Shown here: positions 1-7,074 of the stretch, in pieces | Position numbering within the stretch: the stretch's first letter is position 1 | How the letters are laid out: each line of letters begins with the position of its first letter | Assembly: GCF_015550595.1 (NCBI RefSeq) | Contig: NZ_JADNBB010000009.1 | Span: 1-64,000, forward strand | Length of the DNA stretch: 64,000 nt | Reading direction: 5' to 3' | Source of the DNA: Parabacteroides goldsteinii | Lineage (GTDB): Bacteria > Bacteroidota > Bacteroidia > Bacteroidales > Tannerellaceae | The notes under the pieces: generated by a model | What the model was told of the DNA's origin: nothing | What the model saw: only the letters and a program-made list of their open reading frames with translations | Databases searched by the model: none | Program-made: the position numbers and the translations under genes

Positions 1-32
1 TGATTTTTAATCAGTTTTTGACTATATTTGAA

Positions 33-64
33 AACCGAATCCGGGTTTAAACCCGGATTCGGTT
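33..64 (-). terminator. Perfect-palindrome terminator of the lysis-like operon
   Basis: A 16-bp arm (33-48) is followed directly by its exact reverse complement (49-64). Read on the minus strand it lies downstream of the lipoprotein gene ending at 132 and is followed by TTTT, as in an intrinsic terminator. Confidence 0.7.
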
Positions 65-66
65 CC

Positions 67-107
67 TGTAGTTTTGAATTTACACAAAATTGTGGATAGT
101 CCCTATT
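67..107 (+). repeat. 41-bp direct repeat, left copy
   Basis: This stretch matches 3324-3364 at 38 of 41 positions in the same orientation; the shared core starts TACACAAAATTGT and ends GATAGTCCCTATT. The two copies enclose the lysis-like operon and the fic gene. They could be duplicated regulatory sequence or old element ends. Confidence 0.75.
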
Positions 108-131
108 AATCCCCAAATACTGGTACGAATT

Positions 132-575
132 TTACTTCTGTTTTCTAAATGCTATACCTATATATAACGAACAAACCAACAACAACACCCCAATCACCAA
201 TATCCACTTGGGATGAGAAAACTCCACAGTACTACTTTTCTGAAAAGAATCAGAACCGGCAAAACAGTTCTCATCTACAGAACCAGAACTAACAACCGAT
301 TCAACAACTTCCTCCCCCTTTTCCTTAATGGCGACATGAGTAACAGACTGTACCCCATTCAACCGGCAGCTATCAAACACGATATGCTCTATATTGATCA
401 CCTTATTGCGGGAAGCCTGATACAGACTTCTCAACAACAGACTATCACTATGAATGTTATGCACCTCTTTCCTTATCTCCCGATGTTGCACACTACGCCG
501 CCCGGCACTACAGCCGGGCAGCAAAACAACCAACAAACCAACCGAAACAAGCAAACTTCTACCCCACATATCCAT
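132..575 (-). CDS. Small lipoprotein with C-terminal membrane segment (u-spanin-like architecture)
   Basis: This 147-residue protein has a lipoprotein signal with a lipobox ending LPGC (Cys22), a charged middle region, and one hydrophobic segment near residues 125-143 followed by a short basic tail (RKQK). An N-terminal lipid anchor plus a C-terminal membrane helix is the layout of unimolecular phage spanins, which bridge outer and inner membranes at lysis. It is the last gene of a tight leftward operon, 12 bp after an M15 peptidase gene and before a strong terminator. The spanin role rests on architecture and neighbours only; I recognise no family. It could instead be an envelope lipoprotein of unrelated function. 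Confidence 0.7.
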   Translation of the reverse strand: MDMWGRSLLVSVGLLVVLLPGCSAGRRSVQHREIRKEVHNIHSDSLLLRSLYQASRNKVINIEHIVFDSCRLNGVQSVTHVAIKEKGEEVVESVVSSGSVDENCFAGSDSFQKSSTVEFSHPKWILVIGVLLLVCSLYIGIAFRKQK

Positions 576-587
576 ACCTATCCCCCT

Positions 588-998
588 TCATTTATTAATA
601 ATCACCTGATAACGATTCTCTCCATTTACCCGAAACGACAAATGCAGGAACTTCTTTCGTTTATAAAGAATCGCCTGATCGAAAGGTAACTTACAATAAA
701 GCAATACATCCAGTAATTCCTTCGGATCAGGCACATAACAATCCGCAGCCTCCCCTTTCACATGCTGGCTCGAAGGCACGCCACCCACCAACCTGTTCAC
801 CTCCGGACTCCGGTAACCGCTTGTGATCGCAACCGGCTTCCCATAAACCAGCCGCAACGGCTGTAACAACCGTTTCACCAACTCCATCATAGCCTGCTTC
901 ACCTCAAACGGCGGCTCATTCAGCAACCCGTTCTCTACCGCCACCCGGCTATACGTCATTTCTTCCCAGGTAAAATCCCTACTTATCCTCTCTTTCAT
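588..998 (-). CDS. Peptidase M15 family protein (D-Ala-D-Ala carboxypeptidase / endolysin-like)
   Basis: A zinc peptidase of the M15_3 type that would cut peptide bonds in peptidoglycan. In the 136-residue product the family motif SQHVKGEAAD places zinc ligands at His79 and Asp86, with the third at His119 in LHLSF; SGYRSPEVN precedes them as in the family. I chose the start at MKERIS because the longer upstream extension reads through the membrane protein gene in another frame and looks non-coding. The gene overlaps the upstream gene by 20 bp, indicating translational coupling. There is no signal peptide, so an export route such as the neighbouring holin-like protein would be needed. A catabolic muramyl peptidase is the alternative. 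Confidence 0.85.
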   Translation of the reverse strand: MKERISRDFTWEEMTYSRVAVENGLLNEPPFEVKQAMMELVKRLLQPLRLVYGKPVAITSGYRSPEVNRLVGGVPSSQHVKGEAADCYVPDPKELLDVLLYCKLPFDQAILYKRKKFLHLSFRVNGENRYQVIINK

Positions 999-1197
999 TT
1001 TGTACCGATTTAATTTTATACGAATAATCCACCCCAAACAAAGCCCCGGCAAATGTGCAGGTTTCCCCGAAAGCCACCAGCACACTATTATGAATCTCCC
1101 CTTTCGGAGCAATCCAGAAACCGGAGAAAAGAAGAACAATCCCACTCATTACGAGCAGGATTGCCATTACCAATTGAATAGTCAGTCTTTTTTTCAT
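979..1197 (-). CDS. Small holin-like membrane protein
   Basis: This 72-residue protein has a basic start (MKKR), a hydrophobic segment at about residues 5-28, a second weaker hydrophobic segment at about 38-60 (containing VLVAFGETCTFAGALFG), and a charged tail. Such small two-helix proteins beside cell-wall hydrolases are typical holins. I chose the MKKR start because GGAAAGGGGGAACG lies directly before it; an in-frame ATG nine codons upstream is possible. The gene overlaps the M15 peptidase start by 20 bp. Holin function is inferred from size, topology and position. Confidence 0.65.
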   Translation of the reverse strand: MKKRLTIQLVMAILLVMSGIVLLFSGFWIAPKGEIHNSVLVAFGETCTFAGALFGVDYSYKIKSVQNEREDK

Positions 1198-1249
1198 ACG
1201 TTCCCCCTTTCCTCTTTCAATCAAGTAATCTTCAATTTACCATTTTTAA

Positions 1250-1693
1250 TTATTCAATCTCCGGTCTGTCATCTCCACCGGAACCTTCTTCTTTTTTAGG
1301 TTTCGTATCTTCATCCTCTTCAAACTTCACGATCTCACTCATCCAGCGCAGACTGGTACCCGGCGAGAATATCACCCGTGCCTTTTTTATCAGGGAAGCA
1401 TTGAAAGCATCCGCCGTCTCCGCACCTTTCGAACGAATCGAAAGACGAAAACTACCGAACTCACCCACCTGTACAATACTACCCGAACGAAGCTCCAGGC
1501 TCATCGCCCAATTTAACGAATCGAGTATCGCCTTCACATCAGCACTCGACATAGCCGAGCGGCTGGAGATCAATTCACACAACTTATCCATATCGCAATA
1601 GTTCGACGACCGCGCCATCGCATAAGTCTTCACCTTATCCTTATCGTCACCGCTAAGAACCTTGCGCTGCACCTTTCTAAATTTCAGTGTCAT
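1250..1693 (-). CDS. HU-like DNA-binding protein, Bacteroidales type
   Basis: A 147-residue protein resembling the extended HU-like family common in Bacteroidales: a basic N-terminus (LKFRKVQRKVLSG), an HU-type helical region, the strand pattern GSIVQVGEFGSFRLSIRSKG that matches the HU arm region, and a disordered acidic tail. It would bind DNA as a dimer, either architecturally or as a regulator. It is the first gene of the leftward operon with the holin-like, M15 and lipoprotein genes, a neighbourhood often seen for this HU type beside cell-wall hydrolases. A TACCTTTG box lies about 50 bp upstream. Its specific target is unknown. Confidence 0.85.
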   Translation of the reverse strand: MTLKFRKVQRKVLSGDDKDKVKTYAMARSSNYCDMDKLCELISSRSAMSSADVKAILDSLNWAMSLELRSGSIVQVGEFGSFRLSIRSKGAETADAFNASLIKKARVIFSPGTSLRWMSEIVKFEEDEDTKPKKEEGSGGDDRPEIE

Positions 1694-1741
1694 AGCTTTT
1701 CTATTTTAATGATTAATACTACTGCTTCCAGGGGAACGATA

Positions 1742-1749
1742 CAAAGGTA
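1742..1749 (-). promoter_or_regulatory. Candidate -7 promoter box of the HU/lysis-like operon
   Basis: CAAAGGTA on the plus strand reads TACCTTTG on the minus strand, matching the Bacteroides -7 consensus TAnnTTTG. A TTTG (complement of 1766-1769) lies 16 bp upstream, closer than the usual 19-21 bp, so the -33 assignment is weak. Confidence 0.45.
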
Positions 1750-1967
1750 CAGGTAGGAATATATGCAAAGATCGGCGCGAGAGTATCGTATAAAACAGTA
1801 TATAATAAGACTTTAGGAACAACCAAAATCTTAAAATACCATTTTTCACGAACCATCACACCGATAGATTTAGATTCTTATTTAACGTTTATCAGGAAAA
1901 TAATGATTATTATGTGAGATTCTTAGGGACAGATTTAGGTTATTTAATGACTTCTCGTAACAAATTT

Positions 1968-2027
1968 GATATCCTTTCGGGTACTCTTTTTTAATATAAT
2001 CACGTAATAAATACCCGAGAGGGTATC
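1968..2027. repeat. Large imperfect hairpin in the 1694-2148 intergenic region
   Basis: Arms 1968-1983 (GATATCCTTTCGGGTA) and 2012-2027 (TACCCGAGAGGGTATC) pair at 14 of 16 positions, with wobble pairs at the others. The hairpin lies downstream of fic on the minus strand and may end its transcript. The rest of this 455-bp gap holds a second small hairpin (arms 2079-2088 and 2102-2111), the fic-flanking repeat and no credible gene. Confidence 0.5.
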
Positions 2028-2097
2028 GAATAACAGAATATAAGTCATTCATAGAAAACAAGTGATGCCAGTATACTGTATGCGGAGATTAGCTCTT

Positions 2098-2125
2098 ATA
2101 TTCTCCGCATATTATACGGCAAATA
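2098..2125 (+). repeat. 28-bp direct repeat downstream of fic
   Basis: Matches 3251-3278 at 24 of 28 positions in the same orientation (common start ATATTCTCCG, common end AAATA). The other copy covers the fic start region, so this looks like a displaced copy of the fic 5' leader. Confidence 0.6.
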
Positions 2126-2148
2126 CAAACGTTAATCTCCGCAAACAA

Positions 2149-3252
2149 TCACATTACAAGTTCATAATTGGTACTTCTTCCACCTTCATCCATTTTACGC
2201 AACACACCTTTTGTCATCAAATCCTGTATATCACGTAAAGCCGTATCAGCAGAACATTTTGCAATCTTAGCCCATTTAGAAGAGGTTAATTTTCCATCAA
2301 AACCATCCCAAAACAAATTCACCATTTTTATTTGCCGTTCATTCATGGAGACTAACCGATACCTATCCCAGAAAGCTGCTTTCTGTAAAACCGTACTGAT
2401 TGATTTTTCAGTCTTGACTAATGCCACTTCCAAACAATCAAGAAACCATTCAAGCCACCCCGTTATATCGACACCACCTTTTTGTGTTTTCTCCAATATC
2501 TCATAATAGCCTTTACGCTGCTTACGTATCTCTGCCGACATACTATAAAAACGATGTGGCATTTCATCGGCACGGGCTAAGAATAAATCCATTATAGTAC
2601 GAGCTATACGTCCATTCCCGTCATCGAACGGATGGATAGTCACAAACCACAAATGAGCAATAGCAGCTTTTAAAACCGGATCTATCTTCTGATCATCATT
2701 CACCCAATCCAAAAACAACTTCATTTGGAAAGGTATATTATCCGAATCAGGAGCTTGATAATGAACTTTCTCTTTTCCCATCGCACCCGATATAACCTGC
2801 ATAGGTTCTACACCTCGTCTCCAATCTGCAACCGTAATTTTATACATACCACTTCTACCTGTTGGAAACAACGCTGCGTGCCAGTTAAAAAGACGTTCAT
2901 CCGTTAACGGCTCCATATAATTTTGAGTCGCATCCATCATTAGCTGCACTACTCCATCGACATAACGATCAGCTTCAGGTAGCCCTTCAGTTTCTATACC
3001 CAAATGACGAGCTACAGAAGAACGTACCTGATCACTATTTAATATTTCTCCCTCAATTTCTGAAGATTTGGTGATATCAGCCGTCAATGTATCAAGTATT
3101 GCACTATTTTTCAGATCAAAGCCTAACGCACTCATTTTACCTACAAGTTTACCTTGTAGCCCTCGTACCTTACCTAATTTATAGGATAGCTTTGCATCAT
3201 CCCAGGTAAAATTAGGCCAGTCTGTCCGTTGCCAAATGTAGATAGCATTCAT
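2149..3252 (-). CDS. Fic family protein (AMP-transferase-like) with autoinhibitory helix
   Basis: Fic proteins transfer AMP or related groups from nucleotides to target proteins. Residues 1-90 match the DUF4172-type N-terminus (YIWQRTDWPNFTWD). The segment SSEIEG at 63-68 fits the inhibitory motif (S/T)xxxE(G/N), and the catalytic motif HPFDDGNGRIAR is intact at 207-218. The C-terminal about 80 residues look like a winged helix ending in a wing-like strand. Having the inhibitory helix in the same chain makes it a class II, self-inhibited Fic, consistent with the absence of a small antitoxin gene beside it. At 367 residues it has the usual family length. It stands alone between imperfect direct repeats, suggesting a mobile cassette. 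Target unknown. Confidence 0.92.
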   Translation of the reverse strand: MNAIYIWQRTDWPNFTWDDAKLSYKLGKVRGLQGKLVGKMSALGFDLKNSAILDTLTADITKSSEIEGEILNSDQVRSSVARHLGIETEGLPEADRYVDGVVQLMMDATQNYMEPLTDERLFNWHAALFPTGRSGMYKITVADWRRGVEPMQVISGAMGKEKVHYQAPDSDNIPFQMKLFLDWVNDDQKIDPVLKAAIAHLWFVTIHPFDDGNGRIARTIMDLFLARADEMPHRFYSMSAEIRKQRKGYYEILEKTQKGGVDITGWLEWFLDCLEVALVKTEKSISTVLQKAAFWDRYRLVSMNERQIKMVNLFWDGFDGKLTSSKWAKIAKCSADTALRDIQDLMTKGVLRKMDEGGRSTNYELVM

Positions 3253-3278
3253 ATTCTCCGTATATTTTGCGGTAAATA
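3251..3278 (+). repeat. 28-bp direct repeat at the fic start
   Basis: Second copy of the repeat at 2098-2125. On the minus strand it supplies the CGGAGAAT just before and into the fic ATG, so it includes the likely ribosome-binding region. Confidence 0.6.
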
Positions 3279-3323
3279 TAGTGATTTTCCAATGAACAAA
3301 GCTATGGCACCAGAAATAAATGC

Positions 3324-3364
3324 TGTAGTTTCGAGTTTACACAAAATTGTAGATAGTCCCTATT
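3324..3364 (+). repeat. 41-bp direct repeat, right copy
   Basis: Pairs with 67-107 (38 of 41 identical). It lies in the 228-bp gap between fic and the next gene. Apart from this repeat I see nothing else in the gap. Confidence 0.75.
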
Positions 3365-3480
3365 TCAATAAACAAAATTCGTTATTTATTCATCTAACCC
3401 TTTCACTGTATGATGCAAATACTAAATCGTAATAATTTTCATTTGTAGTTCTTGATTTTATCAACTTACATTCCAGTTTA

Positions 3481-3969
3481 CTAAAAAAAAGCAGAATAAT
3501 CCCCCACCCTCACCTTCCCAGCCAACACCAGCACCTCCCCACTTGTAATCCCCCCTTTACTGATATGCCCGGCAACCGTACCTATCTTACCACAAATCTG
3601 AAAACAAATCAGGACAGACATTGCAATATGATTTATAGAAGTTTGCGCAGTCCGTTCAACAACTTCTGTCAAATGCAGCATACGGATAAACAAGACAGGA
3701 AAACGAAGGGGATAACGCAGACAGGCCATGACTGTTCTTTGTTGCATAAAGTCAACATAGGATTGACGATCATGGACGATGACTTCTTCGATAAACTTCT
3801 GGTGTTTTTTAGGCAAGGTTGACCATACAGTAAATGCAATTTTGTAAATCTTTTCAAGCAAATGGTTACGACCTTCCTTCGACATTTTATCAAGATTGCG
3901 GTTAAACTCGTTCACGTCTGGGACTTTTCCGTTAGGAAATAAGGCTTCTAATTTATTTTGTTTCTTCAT
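3481..3969 (-). CDS. Hypothetical protein
   Basis: I do not recognise this 162-residue protein. It starts with a lysine-rich segment (MKKQNKLEALFPNGK), has a charged helical middle, a hydrophobic stretch around residues 105-135 (including SVLICFQICGKIGTVAGHI) that could be one membrane helix, and a Gly/Val-rich end (GEVLVLAGKVRVGDYSAFF). It lacks a signal peptide. It lies downstream of the small HU gene, separated from it by a strong terminator, so it probably has its own promoter. Its isolated position and long open frame support a real gene, but a degraded one cannot be excluded. Confidence 0.55.
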   Translation of the reverse strand: MKKQNKLEALFPNGKVPDVNEFNRNLDKMSKEGRNHLLEKIYKIAFTVWSTLPKKHQKFIEEVIVHDRQSYVDFMQQRTVMACLRYPLRFPVLFIRMLHLTEVVERTAQTSINHIAMSVLICFQICGKIGTVAGHISKGGITSGEVLVLAGKVRVGDYSAFF

Positions 3970-4026
3970 GATATATCTAATAATCTAATAGGCGTTAATA
4001 AATAATTGAGGGAAATCAAAAAAACA

Positions 4027-4072
4027 GGGAGACATAAGGTCTATTTCTATTCGGTTTACGCTTATGTCTCCC
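4027..4072 (-). terminator. Intrinsic terminator of the HU gene
   Basis: Arms GGGAGACATAAG (4027-4038) and CTTATGTCTCCC (4061-4072) form a perfect 12-bp stem. On the minus strand it is followed by TGTTTTTTT, directly downstream of the HU gene that ends at 4082. Confidence 0.85.
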
Positions 4073-4081
4073 TTTTGTTCT

Positions 4082-4360
4082 CTATTTGGAAGAATTCAAA
4101 TCTCTAAGTAAAAACTTTCCAGGTTTGAATTTAACACTTTTGCGGGGAGCAATCATACAAGGGACACCGGTACGAGGATTACGCCCCTGCCGCTCTTTCT
4201 GATTCCAGGGCTCAAATATCCCGAATCCTTGAAGGGTTATAGGACCCCGTTTCAATGTTTCTGTCAACACCTCCTGGAAAGCATTGAGAAACTGACGAGA
4301 CTGGTACTGTGGAATATTCAGCTTCACCGCTAGTTCATTTACTAAATCTGCTTTGTTCAT
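4082..4360 (-). CDS. HU family DNA-binding protein
   Basis: A 92-residue protein of typical HU length. MNKADLVNELAVKLNIPQ is the dimerising helix pair, and TLQGFGIFEP with RQGRNPRTGV gives the DNA-binding arm with the conserved RNP core that inserts into the minor groove. The end KSVKFKPGKFLLRDLN is family-like. It bends and packages DNA as a dimer. It is monocistronic, with its own terminator, and lies just beyond the 3' end of the fimbrial operon. This is the canonical HU form, unlike the longer HU-like proteins elsewhere in the window. Confidence 0.93.
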   Translation of the reverse strand: MNKADLVNELAVKLNIPQYQSRQFLNAFQEVLTETLKRGPITLQGFGIFEPWNQKERQGRNPRTGVPCMIAPRKSVKFKPGKFLLRDLNSSK

Positions 4361-4479
4361 AATATATGTTTTAAATGTTTTTTTATTTGTATTGTTAAGT
4401 TGCCATTAAAAAGGTATTCTAGCGCCCTCCAAACCTCGGATTACAGACCATCATCATTCATTAAGTTAGCTGGACACAC

Positions 4480-7047
4480 CTACTTATTCCGGACGCAGCG
4501 AACGAAGTTTAGTCCTGTTGGGGTGTCGCTACCAACCGCACCGTTCCCCAAATTCACTACATACCAGCCAAAGGTACCACCGGCCGTGTTACTAATATAG
4601 TAATAGCGATTGAAGGGTTCGAAACCACTTATGGCCTCTAACGCTGTTCTATAGCTATACATAGCTGACAATTGACTGGATGAAGGTAAATACCAATCAT
4701 CCTTACCTTCCGTTTCCAAGGCCGTACAATAATTCACTGCAGCTGCTTTGTTCAGTTTTTCTCCTTCTGTTTTACAAACCTGGATATTTCCTACATAAGC
4801 CGGAGCCGTTTGCTTAGCAGTGACCGTCACTATACGCACCGGATTTGCTCCTGTTACTGCCACTGTAAATGAACCCGTACGCTCAACAGCTGTAGAGTTG
4901 GTATTATCTGAAGCTGTAAACGTTAACGTAGCATTACCCGAACCATTGATTGGACTCACAGTTATTCCATTACTTGTTTCCGGAGATATAGTCCATTCCA
5001 AACCTGTAGTCGCCATAACTGAACCGGTGACAAAACTTGTGGCCACCGCATCTATTATCGTAGTCGCACCAGTAGCATCAAAAGAAGAGCCACTCTGATT
5101 TACTGTAATTGTTCCTGTCGGACCACCAGTCTCATCTCCCGCACGAACAACAACTTCACCACTTCGTTGAGTTGAAGACGGGTTAACAGAAACATCAAAA
5201 GTTATGTTCTGTAAATTTCCGGTGGTCGGATAACCTGACGTTGTTCCGGTGAGTGTGATCCAATTACCATTCGCGACATTAGCTACCCAGTCCAAACCTG
5301 CTGTAGCAGTAAAGGTTGATGCCTGATTATTTACAGCTTCCGCATTCATATTTACGGTTGATCCGGTTACAATAGCCCCCGCCTGCTCAACAGTTATTTC
5401 CTGTTTCAGATCCGTATAACCGGCATAACCCACCGAAGCCCCGGCTTTGACAATTATTCTACCGGTACGTGTCCGTGACAGCGGGTTACTGGTAGTAGCT
5501 TCTACCTTTAACGGTTGTGCACTTGCAGATGCTTCACTACCCGATATCCCCGGATTTGTAGCCGCCCAGTTCAGCCAGCCATCTCCTTCTAAAGTCGCTA
5601 ACCACTGCAAACCCTCGGTGGCTGTAAAAGAGGAAACACCATCAGAGCCTGCTTCCGCATTCAATGAAACATCCTCCCCTTTTACCAAGGTAGAACCACT
5701 TTGGGTGATTGTTATAGACTGATTCGTGCCATTTATATCTATATCAAAGGAGACACTGCGACTCTCTGCTTTCGGATTAGCCTCTTCAGCCTTAAACACC
5801 ACATTGGCAGGCCCCTGATGCGTAATGGTTGCACCCGAAGGAATATTCCGGCCATCCAACAACGCTGACAACCAGCTAGGCATATCGAATACCCACGACT
5901 GACCCGGCCGGGCTGTAATCTGTATCTCTTTTTCACCACCTTTTTTAGCTGGCATTTCCTCCGGATCAACCACGATAGGTGGTATCTCACCGACGGTTAT
6001 ACGCTCGTCGGAAACATCTATACCTACCAAAGTAACATTCATCGTGTAACGGGAGTTACGCACGATATCGTAATTGTTCTCATTACTACCCGGATAAAAA
6101 CGGAAAGTAACATTCCCATAAGTTACGCCACCCTGTACCGCTGTACCTGTCAGTTCGATACAGGTTGCATTCGTGACACCCCGACCAGTCTTCTTTTTCT
6201 CCGAATTGACGACGTTGTCACCACCGACAGTACCAGCCATATTCTCCGGCAGATACCAATAAATGGTAGCGCCTGTCTGGCTGACCGTACCCGTATATGT
6301 ATTATAACGGATATCCCCTGTTGTCAATTGTTCCGTTGGTGCTTCCACCTGCGATACAGTCGGGGCATTCTTCAAAACTACAGAAGTAGGCCTAAACGTA
6401 AAATCTGTACTTGTTGAATAAATAAACTTAATCGTAGCGAGAAGACGGGTTAGTTCCACCATTATATTTCTTACACCGACGTCCGACACTTCGCCTTCCC
6501 AAGATCCCATCATTTTACATAAATTATCGTCAGGCAATCCCTCAGCCGTAGAAGTATATGTCAACGTATGTTTTTTTAAAATCGCTTCAGTAGCTATCGC
6601 CCCCAAGTCACCGGCATTCGACACGAAATAGACACGACTCCTGCTGCCATTCTGACTCTGTTTCAGTTTCAGGTTGACTGTTGTACCGGTCATAGAAGGG
6701 ATATACTGGTTGAATAAACGCGTACCGGTTGTCACATCATACTGCCCGACCCACAGGCTGGCGATCCGGCTTTCCTGCATTTCTGACAACGGAGCGGTGG
6801 CTCTCGTTCGTACCGAGTCCCCTACACCTACTGCCTGCGTATCCGACTCGATCGTGCCGTCCGGAGTAAAAGTGATGCTACGGGTAACAGGAGTCCGGTT
6901 AGTCAGCACATTCAGGACAAACCCGGCATCTACTTCTTTCTGAGCATGGAGCGGAATATCATCTTCTTCCACAACCGTTTCCGTACAACCGCCTGCAACC
7001 AGCAGAAACAACAGTGCAAACAGCCTTGTTTTATTTACTCGTTTCAT
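4480..7047 (-). CDS. Large fimbrial lipoprotein, candidate tip adhesin (BACON repeats, DUF1566-like C-terminus)
   Basis: An 855-residue secreted lipoprotein (lipobox ending AGGC, Cys21), the last and largest gene of the fimbrial operon, 27 bp after the preceding one. Residues about 25-350 resemble the fimbrillin-clan/DUF4906 N-terminal region, with Arg-rich sites such as VTRS that could be cut during pilus assembly. Four BACON-like beta-sandwich repeats follow (about 370-451, 455-556, 560-653, 665-748), marked by W-containing strands (GLQWLATLEGDGWLNW, GLDWVANVANGNWI) and endings like ITITQSG or ITVEQAG. Residues 755-855 resemble DUF1566 (AAAVNYCTALETEGKDDWYLPSSSQL, RCVRNK). Such domains often bind carbohydrate or protein, so a tip adhesin is the likely role, by inference. 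Confidence 0.82.
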   Translation of the reverse strand: MKRVNKTRLFALLFLLVAGGCTETVVEEDDIPLHAQKEVDAGFVLNVLTNRTPVTRSITFTPDGTIESDTQAVGVGDSVRTRATAPLSEMQESRIASLWVGQYDVTTGTRLFNQYIPSMTGTTVNLKLKQSQNGSRSRVYFVSNAGDLGAIATEAILKKHTLTYTSTAEGLPDDNLCKMMGSWEGEVSDVGVRNIMVELTRLLATIKFIYSTSTDFTFRPTSVVLKNAPTVSQVEAPTEQLTTGDIRYNTYTGTVSQTGATIYWYLPENMAGTVGGDNVVNSEKKKTGRGVTNATCIELTGTAVQGGVTYGNVTFRFYPGSNENNYDIVRNSRYTMNVTLVGIDVSDERITVGEIPPIVVDPEEMPAKKGGEKEIQITARPGQSWVFDMPSWLSALLDGRNIPSGATITHQGPANVVFKAEEANPKAESRSVSFDIDINGTNQSITITQSGSTLVKGEDVSLNAEAGSDGVSSFTATEGLQWLATLEGDGWLNWAATNPGISGSEASASAQPLKVEATTSNPLSRTRTGRIIVKAGASVGYAGYTDLKQEITVEQAGAIVTGSTVNMNAEAVNNQASTFTATAGLDWVANVANGNWITLTGTTSGYPTTGNLQNITFDVSVNPSSTQRSGEVVVRAGDETGGPTGTITVNQSGSSFDATGATTIIDAVATSFVTGSVMATTGLEWTISPETSNGITVSPINGSGNATLTFTASDNTNSTAVERTGSFTVAVTGANPVRIVTVTAKQTAPAYVGNIQVCKTEGEKLNKAAAVNYCTALETEGKDDWYLPSSSQLSAMYSYRTALEAISGFEPFNRYYYISNTAGGTFGWYVVNLGNGAVGSDTPTGLNFVRCVRNK

Positions 7048-7074
7048 TGTATTTCTTTTTTTAATCTATTTCGT

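Noticed and set aside
999-1145. N-terminal extension of the M15 peptidase
   Set aside because: It overlaps the membrane protein gene in another frame, has no signal-peptide logic and is not part of the family; MKERIS gives a compact enzyme.
132-1693. Intact prophage
   Set aside because: Only lysis-like genes and an HU gene are present. No terminase, capsid, tail or integrase gene lies nearby.
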